From NCBI GenBank assembly GCA_963843745.1, contig CAWJLP010000001.1, positions 62,001 to 126,000 of the forward strand: a DNA stretch of 64,000 nucleotides. Direction: 5' to 3'. Source of the stretch: Trebonia sp963843745. GTDB lineage: Bacteria; Actinomycetota; Actinomycetes; Streptosporangiales; Streptosporangiaceae. Below are positions 7,637 through 15,496 of this stretch, piece by piece. The notes beneath the pieces are model-generated. The model was given only the letters and a program-made list of their open reading frames with translations. It did not search any database and had not been told where the DNA came from. The position numbers were made by a program, and so were the translations under genes. Position 1 is the first letter of the stretch; each line of letters opens with the position of its first letter.

Positions 7637-8188
7637 CCGAAGGACCGGACGAGACCGGCGGCGTGAGCCCGTGGCGCGGCACCGGACCCGAACTGACGAT
7701 CGCCGCGGCCGGGGTCGCGGCGGCCGCGCTGGCCGGCGCCGCCGTCGCCGGCTGGCCCGGCCTGGCGGTGGTGGCGATCGGCGCCGCCGCGGTCAGCATG
7801 GTCGTGCTGCGCGCCCTGCTCCCCCGGGCGGCGGCCCACTCGGTCCGGCGCGCCAGGGACAAACAGGTCGCGCGCCCGATCTTCGGCTACGCGCAGCGCA
7901 GGTTCGTCGTCGCCTCGAGCCTGTCGGCCGCGGGGGCCTACGAGTCCGACCTGCGGCCGGTGCTCGAGCACCTGCTCGCCGCCCGGCTCGCCGAGAACCA
8001 CGGCATCAACCTGTACACCGAGCCGGCCGCCGCGCGCCGCGCCTTCTGCCGCACCCGCGGCGACGAAGCCCTGTGGCGCCTGGTCGACCCGGAGCAGACC
8101 CCGTTCGACGGCGGAGCGCGACAGGCAGCGGCAGGGCATCTCGCGCCGCACGCTGGCCCGGCTGGTCAACCGATTGGAGCAACTGTGA
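7633..8188 (+). pseudogene. MoxR-operon membrane protein, apparent +1 frameshift near 8119
   Basis: The GTG 7633 frame codes a small protein with two membrane segments (about residues 22-60) and a cytoplasmic part with LWRLVDPEQTPFD. That frame then runs on into the next gene. Shifting by one base near 8119 (GAGCGCGAC) gives a natural basic end, RQRQGISRRTLARLVNRLEQL, stopping at 8186-8188, exactly overlapping the GTG start of moxR at 8185. That coupling supports the shifted reading. One extra base, whether a real mutation or a sequence error in an alternating GC tract, is the simplest explanation. The family is unnamed but recurrent between DUF4129 and moxR genes. Confidence 0.65.
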
Positions 8189-9175
8189 CACCGGAAGAGA
8201 CCGCGCGGCAGGCGGCGGACATCCTCGACGAGCTCGAGAAGGCCGTGGTCGGCCGCGCGCCGGACCCTGGAACTGGTCCTGATCGGCATCCTGGCCGGCG
8301 GCCACGTGCTGCTCGAGGACCTGCCGGGGCTGGGCAAGACGCTGATCGCCCGGTCGTTCGCACGGGTGCTCGGGCTCGACTTCGCGCGCATCCAGTTCAC
8401 CCCCGACCTGCTGCCGTCCGACGTAATCGGCGCGCCGCTGTACGACCAGCGCAACGGCGAGATGGTGTTCCGTCCCGGCCCGGTGTTCACTCAGCTGCTG
8501 CTGGCCGACGAGATCAACAGGACGCCGCCGAAGACGCAGGCCGCGCTGCTCGAGGCGATGGGCGAGAGCCAGGTGAGCGTGGACGGCCAGACCAGGCGGC
8601 TGCCGGCGCCGTTCGTCGTGCTGGCGACCGACAACCCGATCGAGTACGAGGGGACCTACGAGCTGCCCGAGGCGCAGCTCGACCGGTTCCTGATGCGGCT
8701 GCGGCTCGGCTACCTGTCCGCCGCGGACGAGACGGACATGCTGCGCCGCCGGATAGCGCGGGCCGCCGAGAACGTGACGCTGACCGCCGTCACGACCGCG
8801 GCCGGGCTGCTGGAGATGCGCGAGTCGCTGGAGCGGGTGGAGATCAGCGAGGACCTGCTCGACTACGTGGTCGCGATCGTCGCCGCCACCCGCCGGGACC
8901 AGCAGGTTCAGGTGGGCGCGTCGCCGCGCGGCGGCCTGGCGCTCATCCAGCTGGCCCGCGGCCAGGCGCTGCTGCACCAGCGTGACTACGTGGTCCCCGA
9001 CGACATCAAGCAGGTAGCCGTGCCCGCGCTGGCGCACCGGATCACGCTGCGGCCCGAGCTGTGGGTGCGGCGGGTCTCCGCCGACGACGTGGTGGCCCGG
9101 CTGCTCGGCGCCGTGCCGACCCCCCGCACCGACCCGGCCGCCCCGGCCGCCCCGGCCCCGGCGGTCACCGGCTGA
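8185..9175 (+). pseudogene. moxR: MoxR-type AAA+ ATPase, apparent +1 frameshift near 8260
   Basis: The reading starts at GTG 8185 with TPEETARQAADILDELEKAVVGRA. At 8260 the frame must move by one base to continue RTLELVLIGILAGGHVLLED. From there all landmarks are intact: Walker A in PGLGKT, Walker B LLLADEINR, sensor-like ATDNPIEYEGTYELPEAQLDRF. MoxR ATPases act as chaperone-like partners of VWA or DUF58 proteins; the DUF58 gene follows with an ATGA-type overlap. The break lies in GCGCGCCGG, and removal of one C restores a full-length protein of about 329 residues. Error or recent mutation cannot be told apart here. Confidence 0.8.
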
Positions 9176-10446
9176 TGGCCGGTCCCGTCCAGGAGGTCGA
9201 GGTCCGCTGGCGGCCGTCGCGGCATGCCCGCCGCCTGCTCACGCTGGCGCTCGCCGGCCTGCTGCTCGCCACGCTCACCAGGCGTCCCGAGCTAGTGGGG
9301 GTCGCGGCGCCGGCGCTGCTGCTGCTCGGCGCGGCGCTTCCTGGGCGCGCCGGGCGCCCGGGGCGCCCCGCGCGGCTCGCCGTCCGGGTCGGGCTGGCCA
9401 GCAGCCGGCTGTACGAGGGAGAACTGGCCGCGGTGGGCCTGGCCGTCGACGACACCAGGTTCGACACCCGGTGGCTGTTCGAGGCCGGCCGCGGCGTGGA
9501 ACCGGCCAGCGCGACCGCGGTGAACGGCGCGGCGGCCCGCTTCGAGTTCACCGTGCCGCGCTGGGGCAGGCGGCAGCTCGGCTCGGCCGCGCTGGTGCTG
9601 CACGACCCCTGGCGGCTGACCGAGGGGCGGGCCCAGCTCGTGCTGCCCGCCGTGGACTGCTACCCGGAGCCCGCGGTCGAGCGCACCCGGGTGGTGCTCA
9701 GCAGGCTGCCGAACCGGCTCGGCGAGCACGCGGCGCGGGTCCCTGGCGAGGGAACCGAGTTCGCCGGCGTGCGCGAGTACGTGCCAGGCGACCGGCAGCG
9801 CGCGATCAACTGGCCGGCGTCGACCCGCCTCGGCCGCCTCCAGGTGAATACGTTCGCGGCCGAGCGCTCACAGGACATCGTGCTGGTCGTGGACGCGACC
9901 TCGGACGTCGGCCCGCCGGGCACTTCGGCCCTCGACCTGGGGCTGCGCGGCGCCGCGGGCGCGGCGCGCGCGTACCTGGACGGCCGGGACCGGGTGGGCG
10001 TGATCTGCTACCAGTGGGGCGGCGCGCGCTGGCTCGCCCCGTCGCTCGGCAGGCGGCAGTTCTACAAGATCATCGACACGATGCTGTCGGCGGATGCCGG
10101 GTGGGGGCGCGGCGAGACGTTCAGCCGGCTGCCGCGCGCGGCGCTGCCGCCTGGCGCGCTCGTCGTGGTGTTCAGCCCGCTGCTTGACCAGCGGTTCGTC
10201 GAGACGCTGCGGGACATGCGCGAGCGCGGTTTCGGCTTGTTCGTCGTCGACGTGCTGAACACCGTCCCGCCTCCCCGGCGCGCGTTCAGCGACGCGATGA
10301 CCAGGCGGATCTGGCGGATGGAGCAGCAGGCCATCAGGTTCTCGCTGCGCGAGCTCGGCGTCCCCGTGGTGCACTGGGACGGGGCGGCACCGCTCGACCT
10401 GCCCCTCGCCCCGTACAGCCGCCGCCCGCTGGTGGTGCACCGGTGA
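9175..10446 (+). CDS. DUF58 domain protein of the MoxR operon
   Basis: A 423-residue protein; ATG 9175 overlaps the moxR stop. Two membrane segments lie near residues 22-55. The DUF58 signature EGTEFAGVREYVPGDRQRA followed by INWPASTR is near residues 195-225, then a VWA-like core (DIVLVVDATSD) with a degenerate MIDAS. DUF58 proteins work with MoxR ATPases in envelope or complex assembly. The frame is open upstream of 9175 inside moxR, but the ATG with four-base overlap is the obvious start. Confidence 0.85.
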   Translation: MAGPVQEVEVRWRPSRHARRLLTLALAGLLLATLTRRPELVGVAAPALLLLGAALPGRAGRPGRPARLAVRVGLASSRLYEGELAAVGLAVDDTRFDTRWLFEAGRGVEPASATAVNGAAARFEFTVPRWGRRQLGSAALVLHDPWRLTEGRAQLVLPAVDCYPEPAVERTRVVLSRLPNRLGEHAARVPGEGTEFAGVREYVPGDRQRAINWPASTRLGRLQVNTFAAERSQDIVLVVDATSDVGPPGTSALDLGLRGAAGAARAYLDGRDRVGVICYQWGGARWLAPSLGRRQFYKIIDTMLSADAGWGRGETFSRLPRAALPPGALVVVFSPLLDQRFVETLRDMRERGFGLFVVDVLNTVPPPRRAFSDAMTRRIWRMEQQAIRFSLRELGVPVVHWDGAAPLDLPLAPYSRRPLVVHR

Positions 10447-11030
10447 GCGCGCCGAGGGCGCTGGCGGCGGCCGGGCCCCGGCTGGCGGCCGTGCTGCTCG
10501 GCGCGGCGTGCGTCGCCTGGACGGCGGTCCCGCCGCGGCACACCGGCCTGGCCGCCCTCGCGCTGGCCGTGTCGATCATCGCGGTCGTCGCGGGCGCGCT
10601 GCGGCTGGCGCTCGCCGACGTGCCGCAGCCGGAGGAGGGGTTCTTCCCGACCGCGCCGGTCCGCGCCTGGCTCACGTTCCTCGCGGTGCTCAGGGGACTG
10701 CCCTGGGAGGAGATCGCGGTCGTCGCGCTGCTGTGGCTCGAGGTGCAGCACCCGGCCAGGACGTCGTCGCCCTGGCACACCGCCGCGCTCGGCTTCGGCC
10801 TGGTCGCGTACCTGCTCGCGGTGCACATCGCCGAGTCGGGCGCGCCCGCGGGGCGGCTGCTGCGCCGCCAGGCAAAGGTGCTGCTGGCGGGCGCCTGCCT
10901 GCTCGCGCTCGGCGCGGGTTTCGCGATGCTGCCCGCCGCCGCCCCTGGCGCGGGCTCCGCCCTGCTCCGCGTCCTCGCCGCCGCCGCGGTCGTGGCGGCG
11001 GCCGCCCTGGTCCTGCCCGGGCGGGATTAA
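10443..11030 (+). CDS. Membrane protein, last gene of MoxR operon
   Basis: A 195-residue, alanine-rich protein with about five hydrophobic segments and no recognised catalytic motif. GTG 10443 overlaps the DUF58 stop by four bases, so it is translationally coupled. Similar small integral membrane proteins close MoxR/DUF58 operons in other actinomycetes. The family has no name that I recognise. Confidence 0.7.
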   Translation: MSAPRALAAAGPRLAAVLLGAACVAWTAVPPRHTGLAALALAVSIIAVVAGALRLALADVPQPEEGFFPTAPVRAWLTFLAVLRGLPWEEIAVVALLWLEVQHPARTSSPWHTAALGFGLVAYLLAVHIAESGAPAGRLLRRQAKVLLAGACLLALGAGFAMLPAAAPGAGSALLRVLAAAAVVAAAALVLPGRD

Positions 11031-11047
11031 CGGTACGGCTGGAGAGA

Positions 11048-11070
11048 CGCCACGGGCCCGTTCGGGATAA
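11048..11070 (+). repeat. 23-bp dispersed repeat, intergenic copy
   Basis: Core CCACGGGCCCGTTC followed by GGGATAA, between two convergent genes. The same 23 bases occur inverted inside the gamma-glutamyltransferase gene at 32185-32207, and a diverged copy is at 5531-5552. The central part (GAACGGGCCCGTT region) is nearly palindromic. Confidence 0.6.
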
Positions 11071-11078
11071 TGAAGCAC

Positions 11079-12005
11079 CTACGGGAGCAGGACGATCTTG
11101 CCTCGGACGTGCCCCGTGGCCAGCCTCGCGTAGGCCTCGCTGACCTGGTCCAGCGGGTACGTGGCGGCGATCGGCACCTCGAGCTCGCCGGCGGCGACGA
11201 GCTGGGCGAGCTCCGCGAGGGTCGCGGCGCTCGCGCCGACGGCGTTGCCCTCCGACTTGACGCCGTACTCCTGCACCGCGTCGAAGCGGACGATCGTGTC
11301 GACGCGGGACGGCTCGACGCCGAGCTCGTTGATCGCGAACTCCACGTAGTCCCCGCCGTAGGTGTCGATGAACGCGTCCACCTGCGGCGTGGTGAGCAGG
11401 GCGTCGAAGATGCGGCCGACGAGGTCCTCGCCGTACTTCACCGGGATCGCGCCGTGCTCACGGAGCCATTCGAGGTTGTCGTGCCCGGCGATGCCGACCA
11501 CCGTGGCGCCGGCCCGCCTGGCGAGCTGGACGGTGAGCGAGCCGACGCCGCCCGCCGCGCCGGAGACGGCTACGGTGTCACCGGCCGTGAGGTTCACGGC
11601 ACGGACGGCGGCCCACGCGGTGAAGCCGGCGACGCCCAGCGCGCCGGCTACCTCCCAGGGCACTTCGGCGGGCTTGGCTGCCAGGTTGTCCGCGTCGACC
11701 ACGGCGTACTCGGCCTGGGCGGACCGGGTGTCGACCCAGCCGATCACCTCGTCGCCCGCCGCCACGGTCGTGACGCCCGGGCCGAGCCGCTCGACGACGC
11801 CGGCCAGGTCGCTGCCCTGCCCGCTCGGGAACGTGGCCGGCCACCGCGCGTGCAGCTGGCCCTCGCGGACCTTCGCCTCTCCCGGGTTGATGCCCGCGGC
11901 CCTGACCCGGACCAGCACCTGCCCCGCATCGGGGTCGGGCACCGGCACGTCGGCCACCTTCAGGACATCCACATCGCCGTACTCGTCGAAACGTACCGCC
12001 TTCAT
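11079..12005 (-). CDS. NADP-dependent oxidoreductase (quinone reductase/MDR family)
   Basis: A 308-residue medium-chain dehydrogenase/reductase lacking zinc ligands. The N-terminal domain begins MKAVRFDEYGDVDVLKVADV. The nucleotide-binding motif is VAVSGAAGGVGSLTVQLARRAGA near residue 145, and the C-terminus ends GKIVLLP. It resembles QOR-type enzymes that reduce quinones or activated alkenes with NADPH. ATG 12005 is chosen because GGAGG lies eight bases upstream; the frame is open 48 bases further. It is divergent from the pyrimidine catabolism operon. Confidence 0.85.
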   Translation of the reverse strand: MKAVRFDEYGDVDVLKVADVPVPDPDAGQVLVRVRAAGINPGEAKVREGQLHARWPATFPSGQGSDLAGVVERLGPGVTTVAAGDEVIGWVDTRSAQAEYAVVDADNLAAKPAEVPWEVAGALGVAGFTAWAAVRAVNLTAGDTVAVSGAAGGVGSLTVQLARRAGATVVGIAGHDNLEWLREHGAIPVKYGEDLVGRIFDALLTTPQVDAFIDTYGGDYVEFAINELGVEPSRVDTIVRFDAVQEYGVKSEGNAVGASAATLAELAQLVAAGELEVPIAATYPLDQVSEAYARLATGHVRGKIVLLP

Positions 12006-12184
12006 CGCGCCTCCAGTCGTTTCTCTGCCGATCACCACCAACCCCGTTAGCACTGTCAGTTATGCCCGGCAAGATTCGTACCAATGGACAACGGCGCGGC
12101 GGTTACAAACGGGGGCGTCGCGGGGGAAGATCGTGCTGTGCAACGGCAACGACAGCGTAAGTCAGCGTAGACCGGGAGGCTGGA

Positions 12185-13027
12185 ATGCCGGAGATCGTGC
12201 GGGCTGGCCTCGTTCAGCAGGCGTGGACCGGGGACAAGGATTCGATGACCGCGGCCGCGGTCGCGCACATCGCCACCGCCGCCTCGGCCGGGGCGCAGGT
12301 GGTGTGCCTGCAGGAGCTGTTCTACGGACCGTACTTCTGCCAGGTGCAGGACGCGGACTACTACTCCTATACCGAGGCGATCCCTGACGGGCCCACGACG
12401 ACCCTGATGCAGGACGTCGCGCGCCAGCACGGGGTCGTGCTCGTGATCCCGATGTACGAGGCGGAACAGGCCGGGGTGTACTACAACACCGCGGCGGTCA
12501 TCGACGCCGACGGCACGTACCTGGGCAAGTACAGGAAAAACCATATTCCGCAGGTGAAGGGCTTCTGGGAGAAGTTCTACTTCCGGCCCGGCAACCTCGG
12601 CTACCCGATATTCGACACGGCGGTCGGCCGGATCGGCGTTTACATCTGCTACGACCGGCACTTCCCCGAAGGGTGGCGGGCGCTCGGCCTGGCCGGCGCG
12701 CGGATCGTCTTCAACCCGTCGGCGACGTCCCGGGGACTTTCCTCGTACCTGTGGCGGCTCGAGCAGCCGGCCGCCGCGGTCGCCAACGAGTACTACGTCG
12801 GGGCGATCAACCGGGTCGGCGTCGAGCCCCTCGGGGACAACGACTTCTACGGCGGGTCCTACTTCGTCGACCCGCGCGGGCAGCTGGTCGGCGCGGCCGC
12901 GACCGACGACGCCGACGAGGTGATCGTCCGCGACCTGGACATGGACAAGCTGACCGAGGTCAGGGACCTCTGGCAGTTCTACAGGGACCGCCGCCCGGAC
13001 TCGTACGAGAGCCTGGTCAAACCATGA
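12185..13027 (+). CDS. Beta-ureidopropionase / N-carbamoyl amidohydrolase (nitrilase family)
   Basis: A 280-residue carbon-nitrogen hydrolase. The catalytic triad is visible as E44 (LQELFYGPYF), K118 (KYRKNHIPQ) and C155 (ICYDRHFPE). The FYFRPGNLGYPIF and RHFPEGWRALGL segments are typical of beta-ureidopropionases and N-carbamoylputrescine amidases. Because dihydropyrimidinase is coupled directly downstream, the favoured reaction is hydrolysis of N-carbamoyl-beta-alanine or N-carbamoyl-beta-aminoisobutyrate, the last step of reductive pyrimidine breakdown. GGGAGG lies just ahead of ATG 12185. Confidence 0.87.
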   Translation: MPEIVRAGLVQQAWTGDKDSMTAAAVAHIATAASAGAQVVCLQELFYGPYFCQVQDADYYSYTEAIPDGPTTTLMQDVARQHGVVLVIPMYEAEQAGVYYNTAAVIDADGTYLGKYRKNHIPQVKGFWEKFYFRPGNLGYPIFDTAVGRIGVYICYDRHFPEGWRALGLAGARIVFNPSATSRGLSSYLWRLEQPAAAVANEYYVGAINRVGVEPLGDNDFYGGSYFVDPRGQLVGAAATDDADEVIVRDLDMDKLTEVRDLWQFYRDRRPDSYESLVKP

Positions 13028-14457
13028 GCATCCTGATCAGGGGCGGGACGGTGGTGACCGCCGGGGGGACGCTGGACGCGGACGTGCTGGTCGTCGGCGA
13101 GAAGATCGCGGCGGTGCTCGCCCGCGGCTCGGCGACCGACGCGGCGACGTTCGCGGCCGAGGGCGCGGCGGCTGACGCGGAGCCGGCCGCGGACGTGCTT
13201 ATCGACGCCATCGGGAAGTACGTGATCCCTGGCGGGATCGACGGGCACACGCACATGGAGATGCCGTTCGGCGGCACGTTCTCCGCCGACACCTTCGAGA
13301 CCGGCACCAAGGCCGCGGCCTGGGGCGGCACCACCACGATCGTCGACTTCGCCGTGCAGGCGAAGGGCACCAGCCTGCTGGCGACCCTGGACAAGTGGCA
13401 CGAGAAGGCTGACGGCAACTGCGCCATCGACTACGGCTTCCACATGATCGTCTCCGACGTCAACGACGCGACTCTCAAAGAGATGGAGTCGTGCATCGGC
13501 GCCGGGGTGACGAGCTTCAAGATGTTCATGGCCTACCCGGGCGTGTTCTACGCGACCGACGGCGAGATCCTGCTGGCAATGCAGCAGGCGTCCCGCACCG
13601 GGGCCACGATCATGATGCACGCGGAGAACGGCATCGCGATCGACCAGCTGGTCGCGCAGGCCATCGCCGCGGGCCACACGGACCCGGTGTACCACGGGCT
13701 GACCAGGCCGCCCGAGCTCGAGGGCGAGGCCACCAGCCGGGCGATCACCCTGGCGCGAGTCGCCGACTGCCCGCTGTACATCGTGCACCTGTCCGCGGCC
13801 CACGCGCTCGCGGCGGTCGCCGCGGCGCGAGACGCCGGGCAGAACGTCTTCGCCGAGACCTGCCCGCAGTACCTCTACCTGTCGCTCGACGACCTCGCGC
13901 GGCCGGACTTCGAGGGCGCGAAGTTCGTCGCCTCGCCGCCGCTGCGGACCCCGGACCATTCCGCCGCCCTGTGGCGCGGGCTGCGCACCAACGACCTGTC
14001 GATCGTGTCCACCGACCACTGCCCGTTCTGCTTCAAGGAGCAGAAGGAACTCGGCCGCGGCGACTTCTCCAAGATCCCCAACGGCATGCCGGGCGTCGAG
14101 CACCGGATGGACCTGCTGCACCAGGGCGTGGTGGCCGGCGAGATCACCCTGTCGCGCTGGGTGGAGACGTGCGCGACGACGCCGGCCAGGATGTTCGGCC
14201 TGTACCCGCGGAAGGGCGTCATCGCGGCGGGGGCGGACGCGGACATCGTGATCTACGATCCCGCCGCGAGGCAGACGCTCTCCGCTGCCACCCACCACAT
14301 GAACGTGGACTACTCGGCCTACGAGGGGATGGAGATCACCGGCAAGGTGGACGTCACCATCTCCCGCGGCCGCGTGGTCATGGCGGACGGGGAGTTCCGC
14401 GGCGCCGCCGGGCAGGGCACCTTCCTGCCCCGCGATCTCAACCAATACCTGCTCTGA
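13024..14457 (+). CDS. hydA: Dihydropyrimidinase (D-hydantoinase)
   Basis: A 477-residue amidohydrolase with all zinc ligands visible: H75 and H77 (DGHTHME), K166 in SFKMFM (the lysine that is carbamylated), H199 (MMHAEN), H255 (VHLSAAH) and D331 (STDHCPF). It opens the ring of dihydrouracil or dihydrothymine. An alanine/aspartate-rich insert at about residues 36-58 is unusual. The start overlaps the beta-ureidopropionase stop as ATGA, so the two steps are translationally coupled. Hydantoinase substrates are also possible. Confidence 0.9.
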   Translation: MSILIRGGTVVTAGGTLDADVLVVGEKIAAVLARGSATDAATFAAEGAAADAEPAADVLIDAIGKYVIPGGIDGHTHMEMPFGGTFSADTFETGTKAAAWGGTTTIVDFAVQAKGTSLLATLDKWHEKADGNCAIDYGFHMIVSDVNDATLKEMESCIGAGVTSFKMFMAYPGVFYATDGEILLAMQQASRTGATIMMHAENGIAIDQLVAQAIAAGHTDPVYHGLTRPPELEGEATSRAITLARVADCPLYIVHLSAAHALAAVAAARDAGQNVFAETCPQYLYLSLDDLARPDFEGAKFVASPPLRTPDHSAALWRGLRTNDLSIVSTDHCPFCFKEQKELGRGDFSKIPNGMPGVEHRMDLLHQGVVAGEITLSRWVETCATTPARMFGLYPRKGVIAAGADADIVIYDPAARQTLSAATHHMNVDYSAYEGMEITGKVDVTISRGRVVMADGEFRGAAGQGTFLPRDLNQYLL

Positions 14458-14472
14458 ACGGTGAGGGGGGAC

Positions 14473-15468
14473 ATGGAGTTCGGGGTAGTACTGCAGCCCA
14501 ATCCGCCCGCTAGCGGGCTGATCGCCATGATGAAGCGCGCCGAGGCTGGCGGCTTCGGCTACGGGTGGACGTTCGATTCCCACGTGCTGTGGCAGGAGAC
14601 GTTCGTCCTGTATCCGCGCATCCTGGAGTCGACGTCGGCGATGATCGTCGGGCCGATGGTCACCAACCCGGGCACGCGGGACTGGTCGGTGATCGCGTCG
14701 ATGTTCGCCACGCTGAACGACAGCTTCGGCAACCGCACGATCTGCGGCATCGGCCGCGGCGACTCGGCCCGTCGGTACATCGGGCTGCCGCCGGTGTCGC
14801 TGTCCACCTTGTCGACGGCCATGACGGTGATTAAAGGGCTCGCTGAGGGGCGCGAAGTCGAGCACCACGGGCAGCCGCTGCGGATCCCGTGGGTGAAATC
14901 CGGCTCGCTGCCCATGTGGATGGCGGCCTACGGCCCGAAGGCGCTGCACCTGGTCGGCGAGCAAGCCGACGGGTTCATCCTGCAGACCGCCGACCCGGAC
15001 ATCGCGCGCTGGACGTTCGGCGCGGTCCGCGCGGCGGCGCTGGACGCCGGGCGTGACCCGGCGTCGATCACGATGTGCGTGGCGGCGCCGGCCTACGTGG
15101 GCACGGATCTCGCGCACCAGCGGGACCAGCTGCGCTGGTTCGGCGGGATGGTGGGCAACCACGTCGCCAACCTGGTCGCCCGCTACGGTACCGGAGGACC
15201 CGTGCCGCGCGCCCTGACCGAGTACATCGAGGGCAGGTCCGGGTACGACTACAGCCATCACGGGCGGGCAGGGAACCCGTCGACTGAGTTCGTGCCCGAT
15301 TCGATCATCGACCGGTTCTGCCTGGTGGGGCCGGCGCCGGCGCACATCGAGCGGCTGGCGGAGCTCGCGTCGATCGGGGCGGACCAGTTCGCGCTGTACC
15401 TGATGCACGACGACGAGGAGAACACCCTGGACTCCTACGCCGAGGAGATCATCCCGGCGCTGCGCTAG
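14473..15468 (+). CDS. LLM-class F420-type oxidoreductase linked to dihydropyrimidinase
   Basis: A 331-residue luciferase-like TIM-barrel enzyme, from ATG 14473, preceded at 5-6 bases by GAGGGGGG; GTG 14461 is in frame but less likely. Features include GYGWTFDSHVLWQETF, ICGIGRGDSARR and WMAAYGPKALHLVGEQADGF. The sequence resembles the CPS_4043-type subfamily (TIGR03842), which is known to sit beside dihydropyrimidinase genes. It starts 15 bases after hydA. A role in pyrimidine or a related ring's redox chemistry is inferred from context; cofactor F420 versus FMN is not proven. Confidence 0.82.
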   Translation: MEFGVVLQPNPPASGLIAMMKRAEAGGFGYGWTFDSHVLWQETFVLYPRILESTSAMIVGPMVTNPGTRDWSVIASMFATLNDSFGNRTICGIGRGDSARRYIGLPPVSLSTLSTAMTVIKGLAEGREVEHHGQPLRIPWVKSGSLPMWMAAYGPKALHLVGEQADGFILQTADPDIARWTFGAVRAAALDAGRDPASITMCVAAPAYVGTDLAHQRDQLRWFGGMVGNHVANLVARYGTGGPVPRALTEYIEGRSGYDYSHHGRAGNPSTEFVPDSIIDRFCLVGPAPAHIERLAELASIGADQFALYLMHDDEENTLDSYAEEIIPALR

Positions 15469-15496
15469 CGCGGCCGGAGACGTTCCCGTGCCGCGG

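Noticed and set aside
7633..8985. A 450-residue fusion of the operon membrane protein and MoxR start
   Set aside because: After 8119 and again after 8260 the frame becomes Arg/Pro/Gly shadow sequence while homology continues in the next frame.
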